A stretch of DNA of 64,000 nt, from contig CM043966.1 in assembly GCA_014529385.2 (NCBI GenBank), positions 85,280,087 through 85,344,086 on the forward strand, in the 5' to 3' direction. This document shows positions 12,347-24,290 of this stretch, one piece after another. The notes under the pieces were generated by a model. That model searched no databases. It saw only the letters and a list, made by a program, of their open reading frames with translations, and was not told the origin of the DNA. Each line of letters opens with the position of its first letter. Positions within the stretch are counted from its first letter, which is position 1. The translations under genes were made by a program, and so were the position numbers. Origin of the DNA: Adiantum capillus-veneris (Eukaryota > Streptophyta > Polypodiopsida > Polypodiales > Pteridaceae).

Positions 12347-12573
12347 TGTTACCATATACATGTGGTAGTGATGTGTGTGAACACACTAGGACCACCGGGG
12401 CAATTTTTCCCTCTTTAGGAGATTTCCCCCCCCGAGCATAGTATATACAACCATCACTCTAGGGCTATCTATCTTTCTATTGTACACTAAGTAACACAGT
12501 CTCTATTGTGTACCTTGAGCTTCCTTTGTCTTCTCCAAGCTGTGTGCGTTTCTTTGCAACCCTAATTCCAACA
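12347..12573 (+). repeat. Copia copy 1, 3' LTR
   Basis: 227 bp, tgttaccatat...attccaaca, preceded by a polypurine tract (aggaggga, near 12,338-12,344). It is the same length as both LTRs of copy 2. Confidence 0.92.
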
Positions 12574-12578
12574 TTAAT

Positions 12579-13554
12579 CCCATTTAGCTCTCTGGAATCC
12601 CTTGAATCACTCTTAGATCTCTTGCTACTAGTCAATTGTGAGCATTTGTAATCCATTGTACTTTGTAAACTAGAACCAAACTTCCTATCTTTGGTCCATT
12701 TTGTCCATAGTCTTGTACCAATTTAATTAAATTCTAACTTGAATCTAAACCATATTTTGAGTTGGTCTTATTCAGTGTCTTCTGAACTAAACTTTATGCA
12801 TTTAAGCCGAGTGGTTAATCGAAAGTCTAGTTATTTTGAAGTTTGTCATCCATCTATTTATTAAGCCATTGGAAGTGTGTTCATCCGGTCATTTCAAATT
12901 CGTGTTGTACATCTAAACTTCCTTTGAACCTAACTCTAGAATAGCTATTAAGTCCCCAATTCATTCCATTTTGGTGATCATGGTGGTTGAGCTAAAGCGA
13001 ACCATTTTCCCAAGTTGGGATTCAAAGTTAGTCATCTATTTACCATGCTTGTCAGACACCCAACACAAGGAAGGAGATCCACCAAACCGGCTACTAAAGA
13101 ACAAGATTATATCACTACTGTTAACAAATCATCATTGCAGTAGTCTGATGAGGTTCAACCATGCTCTCCCCAAGCATTAGAGACTGTGATGTGCCTCAAG
13201 TTTCTAAACAGTCAGAACATTCACAAAGAAGACATTCATAGAACTCCTAGTCACGTGGTTCTTGCCATCCTAATCTTAAGGGAAAAGCTAAAGTCAATAA
13301 TGAGGCCAGTGAGTCACACAAGCATAAGAAAAGGCACTCAAAATCAATGACAAAAATACATGGATGAAAAGATTCTAAAATAGTCACAAAATTGATGATC
13401 ACTACAACATTAATCCTTAGAGATGGGAGGTTGGAACTGACTAGGTGGACAAGGCCAAACATCAAGAGAGAGAAACAGATCACAAGAACAAGTACAAAAA
13501 TTGGGAGAGGAAATTTGATCATCTTGAAAATCCCAGACACTAAAAAAAATCCAA
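12579..13554. other. No recognised gene
   Basis: Contains short accidental frames only. The Lys/Ser-rich part near 13,250-13,550 may be decayed leader of the gag relic that follows. Confidence 0.35.
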
Positions 13555-13790
13555 TGATCTAAAGATAGCTTTTTTCACATTCAAAGACAATGAAAGGGAT
13601 GATATTGATGTCCATATCCAAGCTTTTGAATAGCATGATGACCTCAAAGAAATTGATGAATATGATTTGGATGATTATTTCCCTTTAAATCTAAAGAATG
13701 CAGCTCAAAAATGGTACTACAGTTATCTATCATGTAGTCCAGGAAGGTTCAATAAGATAAAATAGATCATAGGTTAGGTGACTGATAGAA
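13555..13790 (+). pseudogene. Ty3/gypsy gag fragment (retrotrans_gag-like)
   Basis: The plus strand reads FFTFKDNERDDIDVHIQAFE, a stop, HDDLKEIDEYDLDDYFPLNL, then KNAAQKWYYSYLSCSPGRFN. This spacing (aromatic start, acidic Asp-Val-His-Ile motif, the YFPxxLKxxAxxWY core, then SxSPGxF) is that of the Ty3/gypsy gag family. No pol is attached. Confidence 0.45.
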
Positions 13791-14076
13791 GGATGATGGA
13801 GCTGGATATCCTCCTGAGGGAAACAATGGTCGTGACAACGTTGGACGTTTGGAAGCTACATCTACGGTTAAGAAATCTCCAACAAATGGGATAGTGGCCA
13901 CCCCGAAAGCAATAAGAGGGGCATCAAATGGAGGAGGAACTACTCTTTATAGGTGAGGGTATGAACCAAATGTCTCAAGGCCTACGGGGAATGTGAGGGT
14001 AATCACATCAAGTCCAAGGGGACCCTTGGGGGCTACATTGATTGTAGAGGACCCTGTAGGGGCTGTGCAAGAACTT

Positions 14077-14105
14077 GGGGGGGGAGGGGGGGGGGGGGGG
14101 GGGGG
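14077..14105. repeat. Poly-G tract
   Basis: 29 bases, all G except one A. It is likely to be unstable in sequencing. Confidence 0.9.
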
Positions 14106-15913
14106 AGGATTTTCACTGCAGTGGTTGTAGTGACACCCGCTTCAAATCCTGGGGGCACTCGCGTTCTTCAAAGAATGTGGTGGGGGCTGCTCCATATGCG
14201 GGCCACGCTAGGACCGGGGCTGAGAAAGAGCTTAGTGGAGCTGATGTCGTGCCGCCTTGACTACTATGAGATGTACACAAAGGTGGATCCAGTGTACAGA
14301 TTTGTTCTCCATCACACTGCGGATGCTTAGACCCTTGTGTGCTAGAAACCCTTCCAAACATCAATGTCATGCTAAATCTACACGGAGGCACTGAGTTGGT
14401 GCAAGACACGCACTAAAAACTATAAAGTCCATCTTACAACTGATGCAATGTATGTGTAGTGCTAGACACTTTGAGGCTATGTCCCCACTCTAGAAAAAAA
14501 ATCCAACACAGCATCTCCTATGTTGGTAAACTTGGTACCTAGTAGCCACCTGCAAGCCCACACAAGTCTTAAGCATCTTTGTGTAGAGTTATGAAGTCAT
14601 GCCTAAGAATAGGTTTGAAGTACTTGACAAATGGTGGGCTTCTCTCAACACCTCTAGAAAATGTCCTCCCACTACGATCAAGCGTCCACTCTGAGAGGTA
14701 CACGTATGGTAGCTTCTCCCAAAATATGTCATCATTTGCAAAGAAACACATACATTTGCTACAATCTCTCCATCTGCCCGATCATATCTAGGAAGTCAAT
14801 TCCCAGCACCTCTCGAGGGATGCAAATATGGCTAACAACAAAGTACCAAACTACAAATTACGTTAACATCTTAACTTTTTGTAAAGTAGAACCAATTGAT
14901 GTGCCTTAGCACAATTATATAGGCAAACATACCCCCTCTACATAGTCCTCAATATTCGTGAAGCTAGACTCGGGAGCGATAACCAGATCCATCTGTCACA
15001 TCAAAGTAATAATGGGCACATGCTCTGCAAAACATGTTGCCACAATCATGCCATCTATCAAAATGAACTTGGTCATAATTTAAAATGCTGCTTCCACAAG
15101 CTCACTTCCCCACTGGTTCCATAAAGGAAATTCACCTATCCTAGCCATATTTGGCCTAGTTTGTGTGTGAAAGGTCATATATACCAAACAAACGCCACCC
15201 AAGCTACTCCTTGGGTTGAACTGTCCAATCTCTAAAAGAGAGCCCAAGAATCTGCATATTGAATGGAGGGACCTACACACTGTCTTGCTTAGCACTAGAC
15301 TTGCACTATCACTGTGAACATGACAATAAATTAATACACAAAATCTCATGACTTACCTATCATTGCATAGCACATCAGGAATATCGTTTTCCAACCTTGT
15401 GAGACTAGCATGCATTGCAAGGTGGCATGGTGCTACATACATTTTTGTATGGTCAACAGAACATCAATTTCATTTTGCATGCAACGATAATGAGAAGACC
15501 ATGATAGCATGAGTTTTAGCACACCTCAAGCGTTCTCCATGACCACTCTGTCCATATTCAAGAGCTCCTGCCAAGGTATATCCTATGATGGTGAAGATTG
15601 AGGTCACTCATGGGTGGCCTCCATGTTCGAGGGGTGAAGGAGAGCGATAGTGATCTCCATTCACTCTAAGAACTATGGATGATCTTTGCAGAATTCTCCT
15701 CCTCGCCATGATTTCTCTCCTCCTCAATCACTACTTTCTTCTTGCTCTTTCCTTGCCCATCTATCAAGGGTGCTTTCTTGTCCATCATGGAGCGTTTCTT
15801 AGTGTCTTTCTTTGAAGCTGGGAGCTTTCTTGTGTTGGGAAAGAGCACATCCTCTCACTCAATGGCCTTCTTCCATGGACCTCTATGGTCCACTATTGAA
15901 AAAGGAAAGAGAT

Positions 15914-15958
15914 TTAACATACCCATACCCATACCCATTACCCATTACCCATTACCCA
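15914..15958. repeat. Hexamer microsatellite (cataccc / cattaccc)
   Basis: Three copies of ccatac are followed by three to four copies of ccatta, a step change of one base between the two halves. Confidence 0.75.
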
Positions 15959-17730
15959 TGGCATGACGAAGCCCAAAAATATATAGTACAATACCTTCAA
16001 AAAGATCTTCCTCCTTGGGTGGGTACTCCTTGTCGGGGTAATCCAACCACCAGAGCACTTTTACCAAACTTCCATTGGTCACTGATTATCTATCCATGCA
16101 TCTGGATATAAGCTTGTCTCCTTTCTCTCGGACTTGCACGATGCATCACTAGGGTGCTCGGGAGTGGGGTAGACTAGATCGTCTCTCTACCATTTGCAAT
16201 ATGATAAACAATGTGAGATGCTAATTCACCTATGAGAAAAATGCTACATGGCACAAAAGTCCAACTTATAAAACATGCATAAAGAGTTGAGCACTAAAGT
16301 CCAACCTATAAAACATGCATCATGCCATGCAAGCAAAGTGGGGCTACTCTTTGGGCTTGTGTGTGGACTTGATCCGTGCATTCCACTTCCTAAAATCTTT
16401 GTGAAAGTGATTTCTTCAATATGCCTTCAATGTATGTGCAAGTGCACAACCATGCGTTTCTTCAGCCTTCAAGTGTAGGTCGACAACATGTTGGTCTTTT
16501 TTCTCCATTTTCTGCACCATCTCAAGCACCCACATGCACAAAATAGCAATGCATGAGGCTAAGACTATTGGCAAGCTAATTAACAAAACATAATCACTAC
16601 TCCCACCTTTCTAGTTTCCACCAATACACGTTATAGCGAAGCCATTGGATCCAACCCTTCTCCGTCAACCCTATACCATTCTCCTTTAAGGTTGACTCAC
16701 CACCTTGGACCATGTCAATTAAACGGCACTTTATGGAAAAATGAATCAATATTATATGTTTATTACAACATAATTTAAATAACTCCACAAATGACCAATG
16801 AAAAAATCTTTGATTACTCTTATGTGTGTTGAATCATGTTCGTGTGCCCTCGGGCACTCTAAATGGTGTCATTTTTGTACTCTTCTCGCTCCGACCGGTA
16901 TATGAGAGGAATCACACCTTCCAAGTGAAAAATCTCGAGCAAATAGAAAGTCAAGCAAGTAATGTTAAAAGAACGGTCGTAACCAATGAAAAACTATAAG
17001 GACGTACAATAAAACTCATGAAATTTATTTCCCATGCTCTATTCATAAAAGACATAAAGAGACAGGAAAATAATTAGTAGTACTAAGCATTATACCAATT
17101 CATAAGCAAGTATTGTTACACAAAGAAGGGTTGTAACCTATGAAAAATTATGTGGACTTGCAAACAACCTCATGAAATTGATTTTCCATGCCCCATTCAT
17201 AGAATACCCAAAGACAAAGGAGAAATAGTAGTAGCTCTAAACATTAGACATACGCATAAACTCAAAAGAACCACTGTAAGGTTGTATGGATTTGATGGCA
17301 TTCCACGCAAGACAATAAGAAAAATCCAAGAATAAGTAGCTGTAGAACAAAAACTTTGAGCATGACATGTTACGCATAGTATAAATGTCACTCTAGTTGA
17401 AAGACAACCATGTTTCTAAGGATGCATGTGGAATCTCAATTGCAAATGCATGACTAGCTTTCAAGATATCCCTTAACTCGCACTTGCAACATGTTTTGAT
17501 GGAGAGTCTCTCCATTTGTAACATAGAATCTTGTGATGTTCTTGATAAGGTGGTTGGATGCATATAGTGGTATATGTACCATGTTGTGCTCTCAATGAAA
17601 GATACATGACCTTTTTCTATCAGGTACAATATTTTATGCCCCTCCAAAATACACAATACACACTGCAATCCAGTTTGCAATGGCTTTGGCGGTCACATAC
17701 AGGCCTTATATCATTCTTCCAAAACAACCA

Positions 17731-18316
17731 TGTTTAGCGTGTTCCACAATTCAATTTTTGCATGCTTGAACCCTTTTATTATAATAATAAAAAGAAATTA
17801 TAAATCAATCTTAAAAATAGCGATCCAAACCAAAAATATTATAGAACACATAAATAACATACTTGGCCATATTTTTGTGGATTTCTCTATTTTGATCACT
17901 TTTTGGTTCAAAAACACAAAAAGACTGAAAATTGCAAAAGTTTTGACTTTTTTGATGATATTTATTTAACACAATATGGTGGAGGGGAGTGCCCTGGACC
18001 TCCCAGTTGCACAACGTGCAACAGTGTGAGTGAGAGAGAGAAGCTACTCGCTTGGCCTGCTACAGTAAGATGAGGCCCAAGGGCCACTTCCACCACCAGC
18101 CGCCGGTAGAATGAATCATAAGGCTAGAAGATCTCGATATCTTCCTCCTCGAACAGTGGACATGCCCTCCCGCACCATCTTCCTTGAATAGAAGGTGCCA
18201 ATGCAAACGTCACTAGGCTATCCTCCCCTCTACCATCTTGAGTGGCACATGCACTATGCTGTCCCCCTCTCTACCACCTCAAGCTCGGTAGCTCTTTTCG
18301 TATACCCAACTCTGTG

Positions 18317-18317
<1 letters not shown>
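17731..18317. other. No recognised feature
   Basis: An AT-rich part up to about 17,970 is followed by a GC-richer part. The open frame at 17,730-17,969 is low-complexity Ile/Lys/Asn-rich and not convincing. Confidence 0.35.

Positions 18318-18355
<38 letters not shown>
18318..18355. repeat. (CT)n microsatellite
   Basis: 38 bp of uninterrupted CT dinucleotides. Confidence 0.95.
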
Positions 18356-18360
<5 letters not shown>

Positions 18361-19186
18361 AGACTCGAGTCAACCCACCAAGCTCCCCCATCTTCACATC
18401 GCTATGTTGGGCAATGGCACGCTCTCGGCACCCTGCCATTGATTAGCTTGTGCACACACCTGCCACCACCTAAACGGCCCATCCGTATTCTCAAACAACC
18501 TCAACCTCAACCTTCTCTACCTCAAGTGATTGCACCTCCACCCCTTCAAATCTCATATGGTAGGCTCCCTCAGTGAGTCTAAAACAACGCACTGCACATA
18601 GCTAGCAGCTCCTAATTACGCCAATAGCTTCACTGCATGGTAAAATGAGACGAATTTGTTTTTTTAATCTTTTCCATAGGTCTCCTATTAATTCCACCGT
18701 GATTTCCACAAATTCATTTTAAGTTATATAATCAATCTAGGAGCCAACAAGCTTGAGACTTCAAGGGCTGTAAATCAAGATTGCGCTTTATAATATAATG
18801 TCATATGCAAATGCAAGAATCTGGAAAGTAATTTTCTAGCTGACATGGATGGTTTTATGCTTATCCACTATGTGAGAACTCTTCATTCAAAATGGAGATT
18901 CAAAATTTTGTAAAGAAGTTAAATTATGAAAAAAGGTGGGGATGAAGAATCTTATATCTTTCTTATATATCTATACTATTATAAAACACGGCAGCAACAG
19001 CTTCACCCGCCGATCTCTCTCCTCTAAACCCAGCGCACTCAGCGACAGAAAGAAAAGAGGCCTACACAAAGAGAGAGAAAGAGAGGCGGCTTGAGCTTCA
19101 TCCAGTAGATTTTGAACCAGTGCACCGTGCAAGGTGAAACCAGGAACACTACGCCAGGCGAGGGTTGCGCGTAAGCTGACATAGGT

Positions 19187-19187
<1 letters not shown>
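18356..19187. other. No recognised feature
   Basis: No domain and no convincing ORF. Confidence 0.35.

Positions 19188-19254
<67 letters not shown>
19188..19254. repeat. (CA)n(GA)n compound microsatellite
   Basis: CA at 19,188-19,240, then GA at 19,241-19,254. Confidence 0.95.
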
Positions 19255-19283
19255 GTGCCATCTGTCTCAGCTGAAGATCATGC

Positions 19284-19348
19284 CGGCTTCAATTTCCAAT
19301 GCCGGTTGAGGGCAAGGGGAAAAGTAGAAATTCCAAGGTTCCACCCCA
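19284..19348. repeat. Cassette repeat, left copy
   Basis: The block ttcaatttccaatgccggtt...ggttccacccc is repeated at 34,106-34,176, on the far side of element A. Both copies run straight into a dinucleotide tract, AC here and GA there, and the word gaggtgcc adjoins a GA tract in both places (19,252 and 34,210). Confidence 0.75.
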
Positions 19349-19373
19349 ACACACACACACACACACACACACA

Positions 19374-19446
<73 letters not shown>
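19349..19446. repeat. (AC)n microsatellite with an ACGC block
   Basis: Nearly 100 bp of AC with a central run of acgc tetranucleotides at about 19,373-19,392. Confidence 0.95.
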
Positions 19447-19451
<5 letters not shown>

Positions 19452-19492
19452 GCATTGTTGTGAGCACCAAATCATTGGCCTTGCATCCACGT

Positions 19493-21515
19493 TGGTGCAG
19501 CCAAAGTGTGTCGACTCTAGAAGATGGAATGGACAGATGTGTGTAGGCAAGCAGAAGCATGGCAAAGGACTGAAGCAGCTAGGAAATTCATGGGATGGCA
19601 GGTAGTAGCGGAAGTATATGCATGATGCGGCTAATTGGGGTAGTAGGTGAAGGAGATGCAAAGTGCATCTTTTGGGTCCAGAAATGAAGAGCTTGAAGTG
19701 CTGAAGGAACAGGTCCAGACGGCTCATCAAACCGAGCTACAGAGCCCATGTTATTGAAGTTTAAAGTTTTGGTGGTTTGCAGATTTTTGCCAGACAGGGC
19801 AGCTGGGTACAGGTGGTCCAAGTGGAACTTGAGGTATAGATGTGCAGAGCTCAATTCATGGAGCCTACTCGTCTTTTCCGATTGTGGATCGGAGCCACGG
19901 TTTGCAAGATATGGTCATTTGAAGTTTTTTCAAGGGCCGGGTCTGAGCCCACTTGGCCACGCTGGAGAATGTGCCATCTGGCATCTTCTGAGCCTCGACA
20001 AAGTTCTAGAGCGGAGCGTACATCACACAAAGCCAGTAGGAAATGACTGCATGCCAAACGGAGTCCGGAGCAAAGAGTTGCAGCAGTCGGAAGCTAGGTA
20101 CCTGTCTTTGTCCAAAATTGTTTGCAGATGATTTTTCCCATTTTTGGAAGCCTTGGTTCGAGGATGCCAAGGGGTCTAAATGAAGAGACAGAGGGTTTGG
20201 ACGGAGCTGAGAAAGTGGCATTTCAGGTGGTGGTTATAGCTTGGTAGTAGGACCTAGGAGCAGAGAATGGAAGCGAGATGAAGGAAGGCAAAAAAAAAAG
20301 GCTTGTGTTAAAAATGTAATGGGGTTTTTTTTGAAGTTCAAAAGGCCATGGCCTCTCGGGCCGCCACGTGGCAGCCTGGATACCCCACATACGCAGTAAG
20401 CATGGCGAGTGTCACGGTATATGAGTTGGGGCGTGGCCCTTACATAAGCATCCAAGTGAGGAGTGGAGAGCTCTTGGAGCTCCTGGCTATGGCGAGCGTA
20501 TGCGCAGGCGCTGCTACGGCAGCCGATGGCGGGTCGGCGGTGGTTTTGGGCAAGGCTGGGAAGTGGTGGCGCCCGCGGTGGCCGCAGGGCGGTTGTATGG
20601 GATGAAATTGCGGCCCCTGTGGGGGGTGCTCCCGCGGCCCTCAAAGGCCAAAAGTTTTGAGGAAAAAGGAGGGGGCAATAGCGACATCGCTATTGCCTCC
20701 CCCCTTCAAGTAAGGGATGAGCCCCACGACAGAGAGTGAGAGAGAGAATCCGGAGGCCTCCAAATGGTATAAAGCAAAGCTAAAGCCAGCCAAGTTGAGG
20801 GCCAAGTGGACAAAGCCAGATGCAATACCAAAAGGAGGGAGATCCGGCTGGCCAAGATGGAAGGACCAAAGCCCAATGTGCACACCATGTAAATGTTTCC
20901 AAAAGCAAACTAGGCCAAGTGTTAGAAATGCCATAAAATACTAAAAGAAGCTTTAAGTGAAGGCCACGGCAAGAGAAACTCACCCTTTTTTTTTTTTTTT
21001 GGGCCTCTTAGAGGTACCCCTATAAAAGGTTGTAAATGTGAAAATTAATGGGCTTTTTTTTGCTGTGTGAGTACGTGAAAGCTTGAAGCTTGTGTGATGT
21101 CAAGCCTTCCATTGAAGCTGCATACATCGATTGTGCTACTCTCTATGCAATAATACCACTCACTTGCCCCAATCTCGTGTGTTGCTTCTCCCCATCCCCC
21201 TCCTCTTCTCTCGCTCTTCGTGTATTGGTCATAGCTTGCAGAGGGTTTGCCTGTAGCTCGAGAGGTGCTACCGAGAGGGCAGATTAAGAGTGTCTTGTGA
21301 TTCGGAAGGGTGAGTTGAGCAGTGTGGGTGCATTTGTGTTGTGGGTGTTTTTTGCAAGGTGTGAGGTAGTTGTTTTGTATGCTAAAGCGGAGTTGTTAGT
21401 GCAAATAAGCCAATTTGAAGGTGTTTTTTGAGAGGTTAGGGGTGCTGTGGAATCCCTGGGCTATAGAGAGGCAAGTAGTTTGTGTGCTGGGTGTGTTCCT
21501 TATTCCCCCTCTCCA
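19493..21515 (+). repeat. Element A 5' LTR
   Basis: About 2.0 kb, starting tggtgcagcc and ending ccctctcca. Direct comparison of the first 140 or so bases with the 3' copy gives 9 mismatches. The 3' LTR carries an extra segment of about 30 bp near 26,731-26,760 that is absent here. Long open frames inside (for example 20,644-20,234 on the minus strand) are not genes. Confidence 0.88.
21021..21029 (+). promoter_or_regulatory. Element A 5' LTR TATA box (probable)
   Basis: tataaaagg lies about 490 bp before the LTR end, and the equivalent base string is preserved in the 3' LTR at 28,157-28,165. Conservation in both LTRs and the position upstream of R/U5 fit a promoter; transcription start is inferred only. 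Confidence 0.6.
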
Positions 21516-21520
21516 TCTTC

Positions 21521-21538
21521 TGGTGCCCCCACAGAAGC
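21521..21538 (+). other. Element A primer-binding site (candidate)
   Basis: tggtgcccccacagaagc begins five bases after the LTR end. Starting with TGG it fits the complement of a tRNA CCA end; I cannot name the tRNA with confidence. Confidence 0.55.
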
Positions 21539-21544
21539 GAGCAA

Positions 21545-22510
21545 GAAAGATGCTCAATTCCTCATTCACGTCCTGCTTCAAATTCTTCAACCTTGCATCC
21601 AAGTTGATAGGAGAAACCTCTTTTCAAAAGTCTTGCAGGAAACGAGTCCGCAACGCCGGCCACATAATTATTGGCTCTCCCTCCAACGCATAGAACCATG
21701 TCTTTGCTTTTCCTTGCATCAAGAACGGGATCCTTTGCATCTTGCTAGCTTCATCCGGCATATGCAGTTGGTCAATGGTGGTGAGTACTTTAAATTGGAA
21801 AAGTTTATGTCTTGTTTACACCCCAAAGTTCGTGAAAAGGTGGATTTCGAGGGCCCGGAGAATTACAACGGGGCAGTTGCTATTGCGCGGTCTAAAAGCC
21901 GTAAAATCAAGAAGAAGATCGAGCAAGGTGCATTGGGATATGCGGCAATGGTTCCCAATCCGACTTCGAGCCCGAGAGAAGAAGTTCAAGCGGAGAATTA
22001 GCCCAATCGAGGGGCTGCAGCCGTTCCTCAAAAATGGGTACGTACAGTTCAAGATTTGTCTGAAAAAATGCAAGAGTGACGTTTAAGTGTTATGGACAGA
22101 GGTCAAGCAAGGGCTGGAAGAGGCAGAGCTAGGCAATTGCCTGGCAGGTGCTACAATTGTGGTGAGGAGGGTCACTATGCTCCAAATTGCCCTCATCCGC
22201 CAAGGGAAAGGGGCGGCATGTATCCTCTTTTTGGACGAGGTCGTGGTCAACAAGCACAGTTTAATGGCCAAAGAGGTCAACAAGAGGTTGAAAATCAAGC
22301 ACATGCGGCTCCATCAGGTAACGATGAAATACCCAGGGTTAACATTATTGGTGTTGGCAGGCAGGAGGTTGACATTATGGACAACAAAAGAGCACGAGGT
22401 GAAAGAGAGACTGAGACGGAGCGTGAACTAGAGCAAAGAAGGGGAAAGAGAAGGTAAATGAAGGAAGAGAGCAGCCCGAGCCAAGCAGAGGGAGGCAAAG
22501 ACGGAGAATT
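21545..22510 (+). pseudogene. Element A gag with CCHC zinc knuckle, frameshifted
   Basis: Gag packages element RNA into virus-like particles. An open frame through 22,001 carries LVNGGEYFKLEKFMSCLHPK and VREKVDFEGPENYNGAVAIA, the C-terminal part of a gag domain. After frame changes, the frame at 22,092-22,457 has a perfect CCHC knuckle, CYNCGEEGHYAPNC (22,149-22,190), followed by Arg/Gly/Gln-rich sequence (RGRGQQAQFNGQRGQQ), typical of nucleocapsid. The gag N-terminus is poorly preserved. Confidence 0.75.
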
Positions 22511-22528
22511 ACCCAAAGGTATTTTCAA

Positions 22529-23090
22529 TTGGGACGCGAAAATCCGGAGTATGATTTGGTAAGAGATGTTCAAAACAAGAAGGCTAACATCACTTTTGGG
22601 CAGCTTCTTGCTTTGAACCCTAAGTTAAGAAGGCAATGGTCAACCAGTGTCAGCACAAGGCTTCCTCGAGTGGGAGGAGAGGTACATACGGTGCAGAATC
22701 TAGCTGTGAAGGTGGGAAGTCCAACCGATATGGTGGTGCCCAAGTCTGTGTTATTACGGAGTCGGCTATGAGGGATATTGGCATTAAAGCTGTTGTCAGG
22801 TCCAATGTGCGAATGAGGATGGCTAATCATGCCAAGGCTCGTTGTTTGGGAGTGGCACAAGATGTGAAGGTAAAGGTTATGGGAATTGAATGATTAATTG
22901 ATTTTTTTGTTATGAAAGCAGGGGAGAATGCCTATCCAATTATATTGGGGAGGCCATGGCTGTTGGCAATTGGGGCCAAACAAGATTGGGGGACCGGGGT
23001 GTTTACCTTGCCGGATCGGGAAAATGGCGGACAGATTGTGTTGGATCTAAAGACCAAGGAAAGTCATTTTCATCCCTCAGCAGGTAGAGA
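22529..23090 (+). pseudogene. Element A protease, active-site loop broken
   Basis: The block before the active site reads EVHTVQNLAVKVGSPTDMVV in one frame. In another frame the sequence continues GGAQVCVITESAMRDIGIKA, the segment that should directly follow a D[TSG]G motif. The frame switch falls in a ggt-repeat near 22,728-22,742 and the catalytic Asp codon is not present in either frame, consistent with a small deletion. Further on, a TGA at 22,891-22,893 precedes AYPIILGRPWLLAIGAKQDW, the ILGRPWL element of plant retropepsins. Confidence 0.75.
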
Positions 23091-23379
23091 TAATCAAGAT
23101 TTCAATACCAGCTATGAGTACGAGACGGAGTCTACTTATGATGAAGGGTCTACCAATGTCGAAGAGGAGGAGAGTGATGAGGATTTATTAAAGCTAGATA
23201 CAGATTTGTTCGGGGTCACAGTAGACTCTACCACTGCAAGGAGAGGTATGGAAGTTACTGTTTGTAGTTTGCAAGCTAAAGAGATGGAAGATATGCTAGG
23301 TTCCGATTTAACAAAGCAAGAGAAAGAAGGCTACATGGGCCTGTGTGCATCTTACCCTAACTTATTTGCGATGGAGTAT

Positions 23380-24290
23380 AAGGATCTGAGGGGAGCTAGA
23401 GGAGTGGAGCATCAAATTCTGCTTAAAGAAGGATACAGGCCGAAAGCACAGAAGCTCAGAAGGTTGGGGGATATTCAAAAGGAAGCCCTATGGCAGGAGA
23501 TCAACAAGTTGCTCGAGGCAGGTATTATTTATCCGGTAAAGGAGTCTAAGTGGGTTTCTTCTGTTGTCATTACCACAAAGAAGAATGGAAAGTGGCGGGT
23601 ATGTGTAGATTATAAGCCTTTGAATGCTGCAACCAAGCGGAACCATTACCCTTTTCCTTTTCAAGATGAGATTTTAAAACAGGTTACCGGGCATGAGCGC
23701 TATTCTGTCATGGATGGGTTTTCAGGGTATTTTCAGATCGGTATTGCTTTGGAGGACAAGCTAAAGACTACCTTCATTTCTCCATGGGGTTGCTTTGCCT
23801 ATCGCGTAGGATGCCTTTTGGACTGGTGAATGCATATGCAACTTTTCAAGATTGGATGAACAAGGTGTTCGGGCCTTACTTGGGTAAGTTCATCAGAGTG
23901 TTTATGGATGATATTGATTGCTATAGTTCCAGGGCAGAGCATTTGTCCAAGTTAAGGCTGTGTTTTCAAAGGCTAGATGAAGAAGGAGGTCAGTTGAATC
24001 CAAAGAAGTGCAAGCTAGCACAACCAAGGGTTCAGTTGCTAGGCCATGTGGTGTCACAGAACGGGATTGAAACAGATCCAGAGAAGGTGAAAGCATTGGT
24101 TCTTATGGATCCTCCAACCAGTGCAACAAAATTGGCTTCTTTCGTGCATAAGTTAAAGTATTTATCCCGCTTTTTTTGGATGCTGTCTCAATATGTCTAC
24201 CCTCTTCAGAAAAGGGCACAACAAGTGCATGGATTTCAATGGGATGAGGAAGCTCAAGAGGCTTTTGATAGAGTGAAAGGTATTTCTATG
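23380..24290 (+). pseudogene. Element A reverse transcriptase, one frameshift
   Basis: RT copies element RNA to DNA. Motifs in order are YRPKAQKLRRLGDIQKEALW, VSSVVITTKKNGKWRVCVDY, NHYPFPFQDEILKQVTG, YSVMDGFSGYFQI (first catalytic Asp), then a frameshift near 23,808, RMPFGLVNAYATFQDWMN and FIRVFMDDIDCYS (FMDD box), and GHVVSQNGIETDPEKVKAL. Apart from the shift the domain is complete. Confidence 0.92.

Larger units (their letters stand above)
9619..12573 (+). mobile_element. Ty1/copia element, internally deleted copy (copy 1)
   Basis: This has the same family and LTRs as the complete element at 39,347-44,435. The 3' LTR is full length (227 bp) but the 5' LTR is cut at 9830 and joined directly to the middle of integrase, so the primer-binding site, gag, protease and integrase N-terminus (about 2.2 kb) are gone. 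The 3 bp tgc is shared by both sides of the junction. Flanking pentamers are tcaat (9614-9618) and ttaat (12,574-12,578), a target duplication with one mismatch. The coding part has many stops and shifts. Confidence 0.9.
13791..17730. other. 4 kb without recognised gene
   Basis: Holds a G-rich run at 14,077-14,105 and a short catacc/cattac hexamer repeat at 15,914-15,958. Minus-strand open pieces at 15,349-15,080 and 14,751-14,569 could be parts of one decayed gene but match nothing I know. No LTR, terminal inverted repeat or RNA gene was seen. Confidence 0.35.

Noticed and set aside
14113-14409. 98-codon minus-strand frame near the poly-G tract
   Set aside because: No similarity, GC-rich local composition and no start or splice context.
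19039-19730. Several 65-150 codon frames around 19.0-19.7 kb
   Set aside because: They are dominated by Cys-Val or Thr-His repeats from the AC/GT tracts, with LTR sequence on the side.
20234-20644. 136-codon minus-strand frame, and others between 19.6 and 21.4 kb
   Set aside because: They lie fully inside the LTR of element A and recur, with changes, in the second LTR. They are frame-open by GC composition.
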